6,916 nucleotides of DNA, from NCBI GenBank assembly GCA_031263345.1, contig JAISFY010000011.1, positions 1-6,916 on the forward strand. The letters are read 5' to 3'. Positions 1-6,526 of the stretch are shown in pieces. A model generated the notes under the pieces. That model did not search any database. It was not told the origin of the DNA and was given only the letters and a program-made list of their open reading frames with translations. How positions within the stretch are numbered: the first letter of the stretch is position 1; each line of letters starts with the position of its first letter. A program made the position numbers and the translations under genes. The DNA comes from Holosporales bacterium (lineage in GTDB: Bacteria > Pseudomonadota > Alphaproteobacteria > RUG11792).

Positions 1-1649
1 TATCCAAATGCAGAAAATAATACTGCCAGTATTAAGATCAATCTCTTTCTTTCCAAAACTTTATCAAGAGCCATGGAATACCAGCTTTCAACTGCGTTGA
101 TAATATTTGAAGCATCAAATTTTTCCAGGAATCTAGTTATTTCAGATGCGAGTTTGCTTTTCGGTTTTTTATCATGCTCAGTTAACATTCTAGAGCACAT
201 CATCGGAGATAACGTTAGTGCAACGAACCCAGATAAAAAGACAGCTCCAGCGAGAGTTATAGAAAATTCTTTGAGATATTTGCCAGTGATCCCCTGAGCC
301 AATGCGACCGGAGAATATACAGCACACAGCGTTAACGTCATCGCAATAACTGCAAAGCTAACCTCTTTTGTACCGTCGATTGCTGCTCGTAGCGCCGATT
401 TTTTCCTTTCTATATGTTTATATATATTTTCCAATATTACGATCGCGTCGTCAACAACAAGGCCTATCGCTAAAACCATGCTCATTAAAGTCATACTATT
501 TAAACTAAAATTACACAAATACATAATAAATAGAGACCCAAGCAAGGAGATCGGGACCGTAATGAGCGGAATTAAAGCAGCTTTAAATGATCTTAAAAAT
601 ACAAAAACTACCAGCACAACCAGCAAAATCGATTCGAAAATCGTGCTATAAACTTCACCAAGCGAGCGCTCGATAAACGTCGTACCGTCGTACGCTATAC
701 TGAAAACGATGTTCTCAGGTACTTGCTTTTTCAGTTCTTCATATTTCGCCTTCACTCCCCTGGCAACCTGAATTGGATTCGCCGAAGACTGAGAAATGAC
801 GGCTAAGCTCACCATTTTCTCCCCATTAAACCGAGATAATACCCTCTTGTTACTTTTATCTAATTTTGCCTTTCCGATATCTTTCAACTTAACTATGCTA
901 TTTTTTTTACTGATAATCGGAATTTCATCAAACTCCTCAGGATTTTGGAGATCGGCAACCATCGTTACAACATATTCTCTGTCTTTATTAACTATCTTAC
1001 CAGCTGGACTTTCGACATTTTGCCTCTTGAGAGCATTTATTACGTCGATGACGGTTAGGTTGTAGAATGCCATCCTTTGAGTGTCTAACGAAATGGTCAT
1101 CTGATGATCACCGGCGCCATAAACATCAACCCGAGCTACTCCAGGAACTGCTTCGATCGCGTGACTTATTTCATTATTCGCATAGACGTATAACTCACTT
1201 TCGGTCAATTCATTACTTATCATTGCCAAAGACATAATCGATTTTTCATGCGATCCAGCCTTAGTTAAAATCGGCTCCTGAGCAGCGTCCGGGAACCGAT
1301 CCCTCCATTTGCTGAGCCTATCTCTTATGTCGTTCGTTGCCGAATCGAGGTCTCTTCCTTCAGCAATTTCGATTGAAACTTCACTAACCTCGTTATCACT
1401 TTTTGACTCGATCGTCTCGATCCCTTCGATCCCAGCAACTGCCTCTTCGATCACCCTCGTTAGAAGATTCTCGATAATCTCTGGTCCTGCTCCGACGTAA
1501 GTCATCTTTATAGTTACATGATTTTTATCCATCTTCGGGTACTGCCTGACTGGCAGTCTATCTCCAGTCACGAGCCCAAGCAAAATGAGAATTAGAGTTA
1601 AAACCCAGGCAAAAACTGGCCGATTAATACAAACTTCAGATAATTTCAT
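1..1649 (-). CDS. RND multidrug efflux permease (AcrB/MexB-like, HAE-1 type), N-terminal half; gene runs off the window
   Basis: This is the inner-membrane pump of a proton-driven RND tripartite efflux system. The frame is open without a stop from ATG at 1649 to the window edge, giving 549 residues of a family that is usually about 1030. The start MKLSEVCINRPVFAW is typical, with the first membrane segment at about residues 11-29. It is followed by RLPVRQYP (31-38) and GAGPE (53-57), both characteristic of the first periplasmic porter subdomain. The periplasmic loop runs to about residue 330, and hydrophobic segments TM2-TM6 follow. The motif GLVVDDAIVILENI places Asp400 and Asp401 at the proton-relay pair equivalent to AcrB Asp407/Asp408. 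The start ATG overlaps the adaptor stop codon (TAATG), and AGGGG lies 8 nt upstream of the ATG, so translation is probably coupled. The substrate cannot be read from the sequence. The second half, including the TM10 lysine, is outside the window. Confidence 0.95.
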   Translation of the reverse strand, partial: MKLSEVCINRPVFAWVLTLILILLGLVTGDRLPVRQYPKMDKNHVTIKMTYVGAGPEIIENLLTRVIEEAVAGIEGIETIESKSDNEVSEVSIEIAEGRDLDSATNDIRDRLSKWRDRFPDAAQEPILTKAGSHEKSIMSLAMISNELTESELYVYANNEISHAIEAVPGVARVDVYGAGDHQMTISLDTQRMAFYNLTVIDVINALKRQNVESPAGKIVNKDREYVVTMVADLQNPEEFDEIPIISKKNSIVKLKDIGKAKLDKSNKRVLSRFNGEKMVSLAVISQSSANPIQVARGVKAKYEELKKQVPENIVFSIAYDGTTFIERSLGEVYSTIFESILLVVLVVFVFLRSFKAALIPLITVPISLLGSLFIMYLCNFSLNSMTLMSMVLAIGLVVDDAIVILENIYKHIERKKSALRAAIDGTKEVSFAVIAMTLTLCAVYSPVALAQGITGKYLKEFSITLAGAVFLSGFVALTLSPMMCSRMLTEHDKKPKSKLASEITRFLEKFDASNIINAVESWYSMALDKVLERKRLILILAVLFSAFG

Positions 1650-3130
1650 TATTTTGTCCCCTTGCCCTTTTCCTTATCTTTCTTAGCATCACCTTCTTCA
1701 TCTTTGGATACCTTTCCATCTTCATCTGCGGAATCCGATGACTCGGAATCTTTCAGCTTGTCGTCATCATTATCGTCATCTGTAGGTTCCGAATCGCCCC
1801 CCTCTTCCTTCTTCTCTTCTTTACCATCCTCATCGGCGTTATCATCGGAAACATCCGATTTGCTGTTCTCACCGGAATCACCTTCGTTACTACTGGTCGT
1901 TTCATTATCAAAACTTTCAGCATCTTCATCAAATTCTTTCTTATTCAAAATTTTTGTAATAGATCCGTCTGTTAATTTCAGCTGTCCCGTTATAACGACG
2001 ATCTCTCCTTCCTTGAGACCAGCCAATACCTCTACTCCGCTTTCATCCTTAGCCCCCGTAAGTACTCTTTTTCTATAAGCTCTCCCTTTCTCATCGATAA
2101 CCCAGACGAACTCTATCGATCCCTCTCGATCCAGAGCATCTTCATCAATCAAAACGACTTCACTTTTCTCTCCGGTTACGAGCTTTACGTTCGCGAACAT
2201 ACCATGTCTTAAGGCGCTACTCCGGTTCTGAATGACGGCCCTTACTAAGATGCTGTGATTCCTCATATCAACCTCAGAGTCGATGGCCTCTACGGTCCCA
2301 GAGAATGTTCTTCCCTTAAATGCATCAACTGAAATTTCAACTACTTGCCCAACGGCAATATCTTCGATATATTTGACCGGTACCGTAAAATCGATTTTAA
2401 CAACAGAATTGTCAACGATGTTAACTAACTCCGTATTCTGCTGTACGATATTCCCAGGTGTTACCGACCCTTTTAAAATCCCGATCGTTCCTGTAAATGG
2501 AGCCTTAATGACGGTCTTTGATAACTGAAAGGCCGCCGAATCGAGCTGCGCCTTAGCAGACGTTACGCCCGCTAAGGCTTCATCATAGGTCTTTTGTGTT
2601 CCAGCCTTTTGAGAATATAATTTTTTGGCGCGCTCGAACTCTCCTTTACGCATTATATACTCAGCTTCATATTTGCTCTTTTCAGATAAATAGTAACTAT
2701 CTTCAAATTTTATCAGAACTTGACCTTTGGTAACTTCAGTTCCCTCAGTAAATAAAATCTCGCTTATTTTCCCAGTTGGAAGTTCCGTCCGGATCACGAC
2801 TTCGGCGTTGGACTTCAACACCCCAATTGCCTTCACTTCCCGTTGAGTCGTCCCGAGCCAGGCTCTCTTGGCCTCAATTCCAATGACTCTCCCCATTAGA
2901 TTTGGGAAATCCTCCTCGGTTTGCAGGACAAGTCTGCACACCCCCTTCATGGCTGGCTTTACCGCCTGATAACACACGTAGCAAATTAAAAACCCCACAA
3001 GAATAATAATTACCTGAGTCTTAACAGAACTAGAATTACCGTGTAGATAGTCCTTTTTATTGTGCGCTGACAGAAAACCTTTCCAAAACGAACGACAGGA
3101 TCCCAGCCATTGCAGTATTTTTCTTAGCAT
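1649..3130 (-). CDS. RND efflux periplasmic adaptor (HlyD/AcrA-type membrane fusion protein) with long acidic C-terminal tail
   Basis: The 493-residue protein links the inner-membrane RND pump to an outer-membrane channel. It has a cytoplasmic N-terminus of about 37 residues, then one membrane segment (about 38-57) that anchors it; no lipobox is visible, unlike lipoprotein adaptors. The lipoyl half-motifs lie at about 103-145 (GKISEILFTEGTEVTKGQVL) and 208-240 (KAPFTGTIG...GNIV). A helical hairpin (about 146-205) separates them, followed by a beta-barrel (about 245-320) and a membrane-proximal domain (about 325-392). Residues 401-493 are low complexity: 39 of 93 are Asp or Glu, with many Ser and Lys, ending KDKEKGKGTK. 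ADEDGK occurs twice (432-437 and 468-473). This tail is not part of the usual adaptor fold, and its role is unknown. The gene is first in its operon and is coupled to the permease gene. No clear Shine-Dalgarno sequence precedes ATG at 3130, so the exact start is less certain than the identity. Confidence 0.93.
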   Translation of the reverse strand: MLRKILQWLGSCRSFWKGFLSAHNKKDYLHGNSSSVKTQVIIILVGFLICYVCYQAVKPAMKGVCRLVLQTEEDFPNLMGRVIGIEAKRAWLGTTQREVKAIGVLKSNAEVVIRTELPTGKISEILFTEGTEVTKGQVLIKFEDSYYLSEKSKYEAEYIMRKGEFERAKKLYSQKAGTQKTYDEALAGVTSAKAQLDSAAFQLSKTVIKAPFTGTIGILKGSVTPGNIVQQNTELVNIVDNSVVKIDFTVPVKYIEDIAVGQVVEISVDAFKGRTFSGTVEAIDSEVDMRNHSILVRAVIQNRSSALRHGMFANVKLVTGEKSEVVLIDEDALDREGSIEFVWVIDEKGRAYRKRVLTGAKDESGVEVLAGLKEGEIVVITGQLKLTDGSITKILNKKEFDEDAESFDNETTSSNEGDSGENSKSDVSDDNADEDGKEEKKEEGGDSEPTDDDNDDDKLKDSESSDSADEDGKVSKDEEGDAKKDKEKGKGTK

Positions 3131-3165
3131 AACGAAAAAAAATATCAGAGCAATCTGTGGTGACT

Positions 3166-3196
3166 AGTGTAACACAATCTGCAAGATCGTAGACAA
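3166..3196 (-). promoter_or_regulatory. Candidate promoter of the efflux operon with an overlapping dyad
   Basis: Read on the minus strand, a -35-like TTGTCT (3196-3191) and a -10-like TACACT (3171-3166) are separated by 19 bp, each matching 4 of 6 consensus bases. The -10 overlaps the 9-bp dyad GTGTAACAC (3167-3175). CAATCTG repeats lie on both sides (3151-3157, 3175-3181). Efflux operons are often controlled by TetR- or MarR-type repressors that bind such dyads, but no regulator gene is present here. This is a pattern-based guess. Confidence 0.25.
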
Positions 3197-3267
3197 TTTC
3201 CTGAAGTAAATTTTTGCGAACATGTACTCAAAGACTGCAGTTTACATTTTTTTAAACATTGATTGTT

Positions 3268-3284
3268 AGAATCTAATTGATTCT
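3268..3284. promoter_or_regulatory. Small dyad upstream of the exported-protein gene
   Basis: AGAATC (3268-3273) and GATTCT (3279-3284) form perfect 6-bp inverted arms around TAATT. They lie 28 bp before the ATG and overlap the candidate plus-strand -10 TAGAAT. It could be an operator or chance in AT-rich sequence. Confidence 0.2.
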
Positions 3285-3311
3285 CGGTAACTGGCTTACG
3301 AGCACTCTCAA

Positions 3312-4193
3312 ATGTGTATACTGAAAATTTTTTTCGCAGTTATCGGCTTAGCTTGCTGGTTTAATACCGGAATCCTCCTTGCCGCACGATCCGAGGATCG
3401 GATTGAAATTGCGGCTCAGCTGGAAGTATTTCGAAGCGATTTTACGGAATTTAATTACGGGATTCAGATCGTAGATAATATTTATAATACTGCAACGGAT
3501 GGTAAAATTCCGTTTGATATTTCGCGCGGGAAATACGAAACGACGAGGATCATCCTATCGGCCGGAGAAATACTTCTGAGTGGACTTCGAGGCCTAAGTG
3601 AAAAGTTAGCTATTTTTTATCCGGAGCAGTCGCGTTTTGGATATGGTCTGCTAGCATTGAGAATAGGGGGCGCATTATTACATGGAATCGGTCAGTCTTT
3701 GAAGAAATCCTCAGATAACTATTTGTATAAAATTCTTCAAGACACCAATGGCAATCCGATGCTCACTGTTCCCGATTTCCCTGCCTTGACAACTAAAGGA
3801 GAAGCGCTAACTCAGCTCTTGAATCTCACTGAGAAGATACGTAATTCCGTGAATCACTATACATTGAACCAAACAGATCAGAATATGCTCGATAGACTCA
3901 ATACCCTCAATCAGGCTCTTTTTGGCAGTACTCCTATAAAGAAAATAGCAACATGTGGCGGCAAATGCCTTGCATTCATTTTGGGAAGTATCGCAGGAAT
4001 ATCGATTGCTCAAACGGGACAAGATTCTCCTCTATCGTACCACATAACCTTAGCATCTGGTATCGCCGATCCAAGTATAGAAGTATTATTAGATGCCATT
4101 AAAGGGAAAGATATAGTAAGAACATATCTCCAAGCATGCGAGATTATTCATCTGTGCACATGTTTAAATCGATGTCACGAAGGCGAGGTGTAA
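3312..4193 (+). CDS. Unrecognised exported protein with a cysteine-bearing C-terminus
   Basis: This 293-residue protein matches no family I recognise. The N-terminus MCILKIFFAVIGLACWFNTG continues into ILLAARSEDR and looks like a signal peptide: one Lys, a hydrophobic stretch to about residue 24, then charged residues. Cys15 is preceded by GLA, which is a poor lipobox, so a lipoprotein is less likely. Two further mildly hydrophobic, Gly-rich helices are seen at about 112-126 and 220-234; they may be buried helices or membrane segments. Six cysteines lie beyond the signal: Cys215, Cys219 (CGGKC), Cys276, Cys282, Cys284 and Cys288. They could form disulfides if the protein is periplasmic. The Shine-Dalgarno region is poor (ACGAG about 13 nt upstream). 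The gene is divergent from the efflux operon and convergent with lpxA, so it is probably transcribed alone. The length of the open frame and the coherent signal peptide support a real gene. The function is unknown. Confidence 0.8.
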   Translation: MCILKIFFAVIGLACWFNTGILLAARSEDRIEIAAQLEVFRSDFTEFNYGIQIVDNIYNTATDGKIPFDISRGKYETTRIILSAGEILLSGLRGLSEKLAIFYPEQSRFGYGLLALRIGGALLHGIGQSLKKSSDNYLYKILQDTNGNPMLTVPDFPALTTKGEALTQLLNLTEKIRNSVNHYTLNQTDQNMLDRLNTLNQALFGSTPIKKIATCGGKCLAFILGSIAGISIAQTGQDSPLSYHITLASGIADPSIEVLLDAIKGKDIVRTYLQACEIIHLCTCLNRCHEGEV

Positions 4194-4217
4194 AAAATAA
4201 GGGGCAGGAATTAGTCT

Positions 4218-4280
4218 GGGTTTGATATGCTGTAGAAAGCAAATCCCAATATGATTCGGCTAAGCATATTCTGAAAACCC
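4218..4280. terminator. Imperfect hairpin between convergent genes, possible terminator
   Basis: GGGTTT (4218-4223) pairs with AAACCC (4275-4280), and inside it ATATGCT (4225-4231) pairs with AGCATAT (4263-4269). That gives 13 bp of stem with a small asymmetric internal loop and a 31-nt apical region. It sits in the 128-bp gap between the ends of the exported-protein gene and lpxA, where a shared terminator is expected. On the minus strand a T-rich run (4200-4194) follows the stem only after about 17 nt, and no T run follows on the plus strand. It is therefore not a textbook intrinsic terminator. A 12-bp perfect palindrome CTTAATATTAAG (4315-4326) covers the lpxA stop codon. Confidence 0.3.
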
Positions 4281-4321
4281 CCTGTATGTTACCATTTTCA
4301 GTAATACAGAAGTACTTAATA

Positions 4322-5149
4322 TTAAGGAAGCTGATCTGTAGGGGTCGTCGTGCATATTGGATTCTTTTTAGAGGCCTGAATAAAATCGATGATCTGCACA
4401 ACGTATTTATTTTCAAGATACTTCGCGCGAATAGACCCGGCATTCTCGGTAAATCGGGCCTTACCTGCGTCACTTTCAAAAATCTCCTGATAAGCGCTTA
4501 TCAACGTTTTGATCTCATTAAGCGAGAATCCTGCCCGCTTAAGGCCAACTACGTTCACGCCCTTTAGCGTCGTAATACGATCGCTGCGAACCATACCGTA
4601 TGGTATAACGTCCCGTTCGACTCCGGTAAACCCACCAATCATCGCGTGCTGCCCTATTCGGATAAACTGCTTAACAACGGACATTCCGCCAATGACTACC
4701 CGATCTCCGACCGTCACGTGCCCAGAGAGGTTAACTCCGTTAGCCATGATGACACTATCTCCGATAGTGCAATCATGCGCAATATGACAATAAGCCATTA
4801 TCAGGCAATGGCTACCTATTTTGGTTAGCATCCCTCCACCGGCCGTTCCAATGTTGGCCGTAACATATTCCCTAATCGTCGTATCGGATCCGATTTCTAG
4901 CCTGGACCTTTCTCCAGCATATTTTAGATCTTGCGGCTTTTGCCCAAGCGAGGCGAATGGGAATATAGTAGCTCTATCTCCTATTTTTGTGTCTCCAGTA
5001 ATAACGACGTGAGATTCGAGCCTTACATTCCGTCCTAATATTACATCCTTTCCTATGCAGCAATATGGACCGATGTAAGAATTAGATCCGATCACTGCCT
5101 CATCTTCGACAATCGCTGTGGGATGGACGAAGACGTTATCGCTCAGCAC
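4322..5149 (-). CDS. lpxA: UDP-N-acetylglucosamine O-acyltransferase LpxA (lipid A synthesis, first step)
   Basis: LpxA transfers a 3-hydroxyacyl chain from acyl carrier protein to UDP-GlcNAc in the cytoplasm, the first step of lipid A synthesis. The 275-residue product (262 in E. coli) has imperfect hexapeptide repeats over residues 1-190, forming a left-handed beta-helix (for example ATIFPFASLGQKPQDLKY), and a helical C-terminal domain with GVNVVGLKRAGFS. The segment CHIAHDC gives His122 and the catalytic His125 at E. coli numbering; His144 is kept. Gly173, the acyl-chain ruler position in E. coli, is also Gly, consistent with a long (C14-like) acyl chain. Position 160, His in E. coli, is Lys here (VVKQF). 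The start is GTG at 5149: AGAGG, beginning in the fabZ stop codon, lies 8 nt upstream. A short extra tail ends TTTPTDQLP. It is the last gene of the infC-secG-fabZ-lpxA operon; neither lpxD nor lpxB adjoins it. Confidence 0.97.
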   Translation of the reverse strand: MLSDNVFVHPTAIVEDEAVIGSNSYIGPYCCIGKDVILGRNVRLESHVVITGDTKIGDRATIFPFASLGQKPQDLKYAGERSRLEIGSDTTIREYVTANIGTAGGGMLTKIGSHCLIMAYCHIAHDCTIGDSVIMANGVNLSGHVTVGDRVVIGGMSVVKQFIRIGQHAMIGGFTGVERDVIPYGMVRSDRITTLKGVNVVGLKRAGFSLNEIKTLISAYQEIFESDAGKARFTENAGSIRAKYLENKYVVQIIDFIQASKKNPICTTTPTDQLP

Positions 5150-5161
5150 GTCGTTAGCCTC

Positions 5162-5629
5162 TTAATCTTCTGGAATCATCGCACGGAAATTTGCTTCATC
5201 GGCTAAATCATTCCCAACGAAAGCTAGCGCATTAAATCTCCAGAATTTATTACCACGCCTTTGAGAAATTGAAATTTCGATTCGCAGGATATCTCCTGGA
5301 ACAACTGGCCTCTTAAAGCGAGCATTTTCGATAGAGGTAAAATAAACGATTTCCGAATCTCCCGGTTTACACACATTCTCCGAAAATAGAGTAGAAAATG
5401 CTAATACCCCAGCTCCCTGAGCCATCGCTTCAATTATCAGTACTCCTGGCATTATAGAACGTCCTGGAAAATGCCCCTCAAACTCCCATTCATTGTTCGT
5501 CACATTTTTATATGCTACACAAGATTTTCCCAGAACCATCTCTTCGACTCGGTCGATCATCAGAAATGGATACCTGTGTGGAATTATATCCTTTATATTA
5601 TCGATATAAAGAACCCCACTGGTCTTCAT
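5162..5629 (-). CDS. fabZ: 3-hydroxyacyl-ACP dehydratase FabZ
   Basis: FabZ dehydrates 3-hydroxyacyl-ACP to trans-2-enoyl-ACP in fatty acid elongation. It competes with LpxA and LpxD for the same 3-hydroxyacyl-ACP pool, which explains its common pairing with lpxA. The 155-residue protein (151 in E. coli) has the hot-dog fold signatures: IPHRYPFLMIDRV (16-28), then GHFPGRSIMPGV with catalytic His53, and EAMAQ with catalytic Glu67. The chosen start is ATG at 5629, one base after the secG stop (TAAAATG), with AGGGAAGAG about 8 nt upstream. A GTG 11 codons further upstream (5662) lies inside secG and would add DQLGKGRANK; it is less likely. The stop codon TAA runs into the lpxA ribosome binding site, so the two genes are probably translationally coupled. 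Confidence 0.97.
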   Translation of the reverse strand: MKTSGVLYIDNIKDIIPHRYPFLMIDRVEEMVLGKSCVAYKNVTNNEWEFEGHFPGRSIMPGVLIIEAMAQGAGVLAFSTLFSENVCKPGDSEIVYFTSIENARFKRPVVPGDILRIEISISQRRGNKFWRFNALAFVGNDLADEANFRAMIPED

Positions 5630-5630
5630 T

Positions 5631-5945
5631 TTATTTGCTCTTCCCTTGCCGAGCTGGTCCACCAGACTTATCTGAAGATGGCCGATTCGATTTCGATTTC
5701 AGAATCGTCTGTGAATTTTCGATTTCATGCGATGCAATGAAGGCCATCACGATGCAATTAATCAGGAAAATGAAAGCCAGAATCCACGTTGCCTTTGTTA
5801 GCATATTCGAAGCGCCACGGGCACTAAACATACTTCCACTTCCGCCGCTCGCGAACAGAGAGCTACCACCTTCCGTCTTCTGGATTAGTACAATCAAAAT
5901 CAGAAGCACCGTAACCAAAACGTGCACTGCTAGTAGTATACCCAT
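5631..5945 (-). CDS. secG: Preprotein translocase subunit SecG
   Basis: SecG is the small non-essential partner of SecYE in the inner-membrane protein export channel. The 104-residue product (110 in E. coli) has TM1 at about 3-21 and TM2 at about 51-70. Between them is the conserved Gly/Ser-rich loop: QKTEGGSSLFASGGSGSMF, then SARGASNMLTKATWILA. The polar tail NRPSSDKSGGPARQGKSK is poorly conserved, as is normal. The start ATG at 5945 has a strong ribosome binding site (TGAGGA) that contains the infC stop TGA, with 9 bp between the genes. The last codons supply the fabZ ribosome binding site. Its place between infC and fabZ is not an arrangement I know from model bacteria. Confidence 0.95.
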   Translation of the reverse strand: MGILLAVHVLVTVLLILIVLIQKTEGGSSLFASGGSGSMFSARGASNMLTKATWILAFIFLINCIVMAFIASHEIENSQTILKSKSNRPSSDKSGGPARQGKSK

Positions 5946-5954
5946 TAAATTTCC

Positions 5955-6509
5955 TCACTGTTTTTTAGATAAAACTGTAGTAATCATTACCCCTTCTAAT
6001 TTCGGCTCCGATTCCGCTTTCGCGAAATCCTGACAGAATGCTAGAATTTTACGAATCACTTCGCGTCCAAGTTCTTGACGACTGAGTTCCCGTCCTCTAA
6101 ACCTGAGAACCAATTTTACTTTGTCTCCATCCTCTTCAATAAACTTTTTTATGGCACGACATTTGATAAGCAAATCGTTATCTCCAATGAAAGGACGTAC
6201 CTGAACTTCTTTTACGCAGATGATTTTTTGATGCTTTCTGGATTCTAACTTCTTCTTCTGCAGTTCATATCTATATTTTCCGTAATCGAGAATCTTACAT
6301 ACTGGAGGAAGAGATTCAGCAGAAATTAAAACCAAATCGAGAGACGCCTCGAAGGCCATTCGACGGGCTTCATTGATAGAAACGACGCCAACCGATTCTC
6401 CGTCAGACCCGATTAACCTAACTTCTTCGAAATGGATATTTTCATTGATCATCGGTAGAGATTGTGAAGGACCTCCGCCCCTCCTGCCAGAAGAAACTAA
6501 TTTTACCAA
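5955..6509 (-). CDS. infC: Translation initiation factor IF-3, probable TTG start
   Basis: IF3 binds the 30S subunit, prevents premature joining of 50S and proofreads the start codon. The N-domain begins at INENIHFEEVRLIGSDGE and the IF3 signature KILDYGKYRYELQK is at 72-85. A basic linker (KKKLESRKHQK) follows, then the C-domain with VKEVQVRP and LRFRGREL. I place the start at TTG (6509): AAGGA (6521-6517) lies 7 nt upstream, and the product of 184 residues (180 in E. coli) begins MVKLVSSGRRGGGPS, a basic N-terminus usual for the family. Alternatives are GTG at 6548 (197 residues, hydrophobic extension, poor site) and ATG at 6452 (165 residues; nearest GGAGG 19 nt away). E. coli infC starts with AUU and is repressed by its own product; a rare TTG start would allow similar feedback. 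rpmI and rplT, usually next, are absent. Confidence 0.94.
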   Translation of the reverse strand: MVKLVSSGRRGGGPSQSLPMINENIHFEEVRLIGSDGESVGVVSINEARRMAFEASLDLVLISAESLPPVCKILDYGKYRYELQKKKLESRKHQKIICVKEVQVRPFIGDNDLLIKCRAIKKFIEEDGDKVKLVLRFRGRELSRQELGREVIRKILAFCQDFAKAESEPKLEGVMITTVLSKKQ

Positions 6510-6526
6510 GCTTAAATCCTTAGGAA
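6510..6526 (-). promoter_or_regulatory. Ribosome binding site that decides the infC TTG start
   Basis: On the minus strand CCTAAGGA is followed by TTTAAGC and then TTG. AAGGA at 6521-6517 with a 7-nt spacer is the best placed Shine-Dalgarno sequence for any of the candidate infC starts. Confidence 0.6.

Larger units (their letters stand above)
3131..3311. promoter_or_regulatory. Divergent promoter region between the efflux operon and the exported-protein gene
   Basis: The 181 bp between two divergent start codons must hold the 5' signals for both genes. No coding frame of note is seen. It is AT-rich, with T and A runs near 3135-3142 and 3247-3256. It contains a direct repeat CAATCTG (3151-3157 and 3175-3181) and two small dyads, listed separately. 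Both promoter assignments are weak. On the plus strand, the best candidate is TAGAAT (3267-3272) with TTTACA (3241-3246), but the spacing of 20 bp is too long for a good sigma-70 promoter. Confidence 0.5.

Noticed and set aside
1408..1452. Four TCGATC hexamers at 9, 9 and 21 bp spacing
   Set aside because: All are in the same codon phase and encode repeated Ile-Glu pairs in a conserved part of the RND porter domain, so coding explains them.
1662..2078. Plus-strand open frame of 138 residues, very rich in Ser
   Set aside because: It is the antisense of the Asp/Glu-rich adaptor tail (GAT/GAA codons read as ATC/TTC and TCN), with no ribosome binding site or family resemblance.
3312..3360. Lipoprotein signal in the exported protein (Cys15)
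   Set aside because: The residues before Cys15 are Gly-Leu-Ala, which lacks the expected hydrophobic residue at -3, and the hydrophobic stretch continues past the cysteine.
4144..4479. Minus-strand frame of 111 residues at the end of lpxA
   Set aside because: It overlaps lpxA on the same strand in another frame and has no support; LpxA is unambiguous to its stop at 4322.
5630..5662. Extended FabZ start at GTG 5662
   Set aside because: It would overlap the end of secG by about 30 bp and add residues not usual for FabZ. ATG at 5629 has a good site and the normal length.
5512..6033. Plus-strand open frame of 173 residues
   Set aside because: It lies antisense across fabZ, secG and infC, all of which are clearly recognised. 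The product looks random and has no domain.
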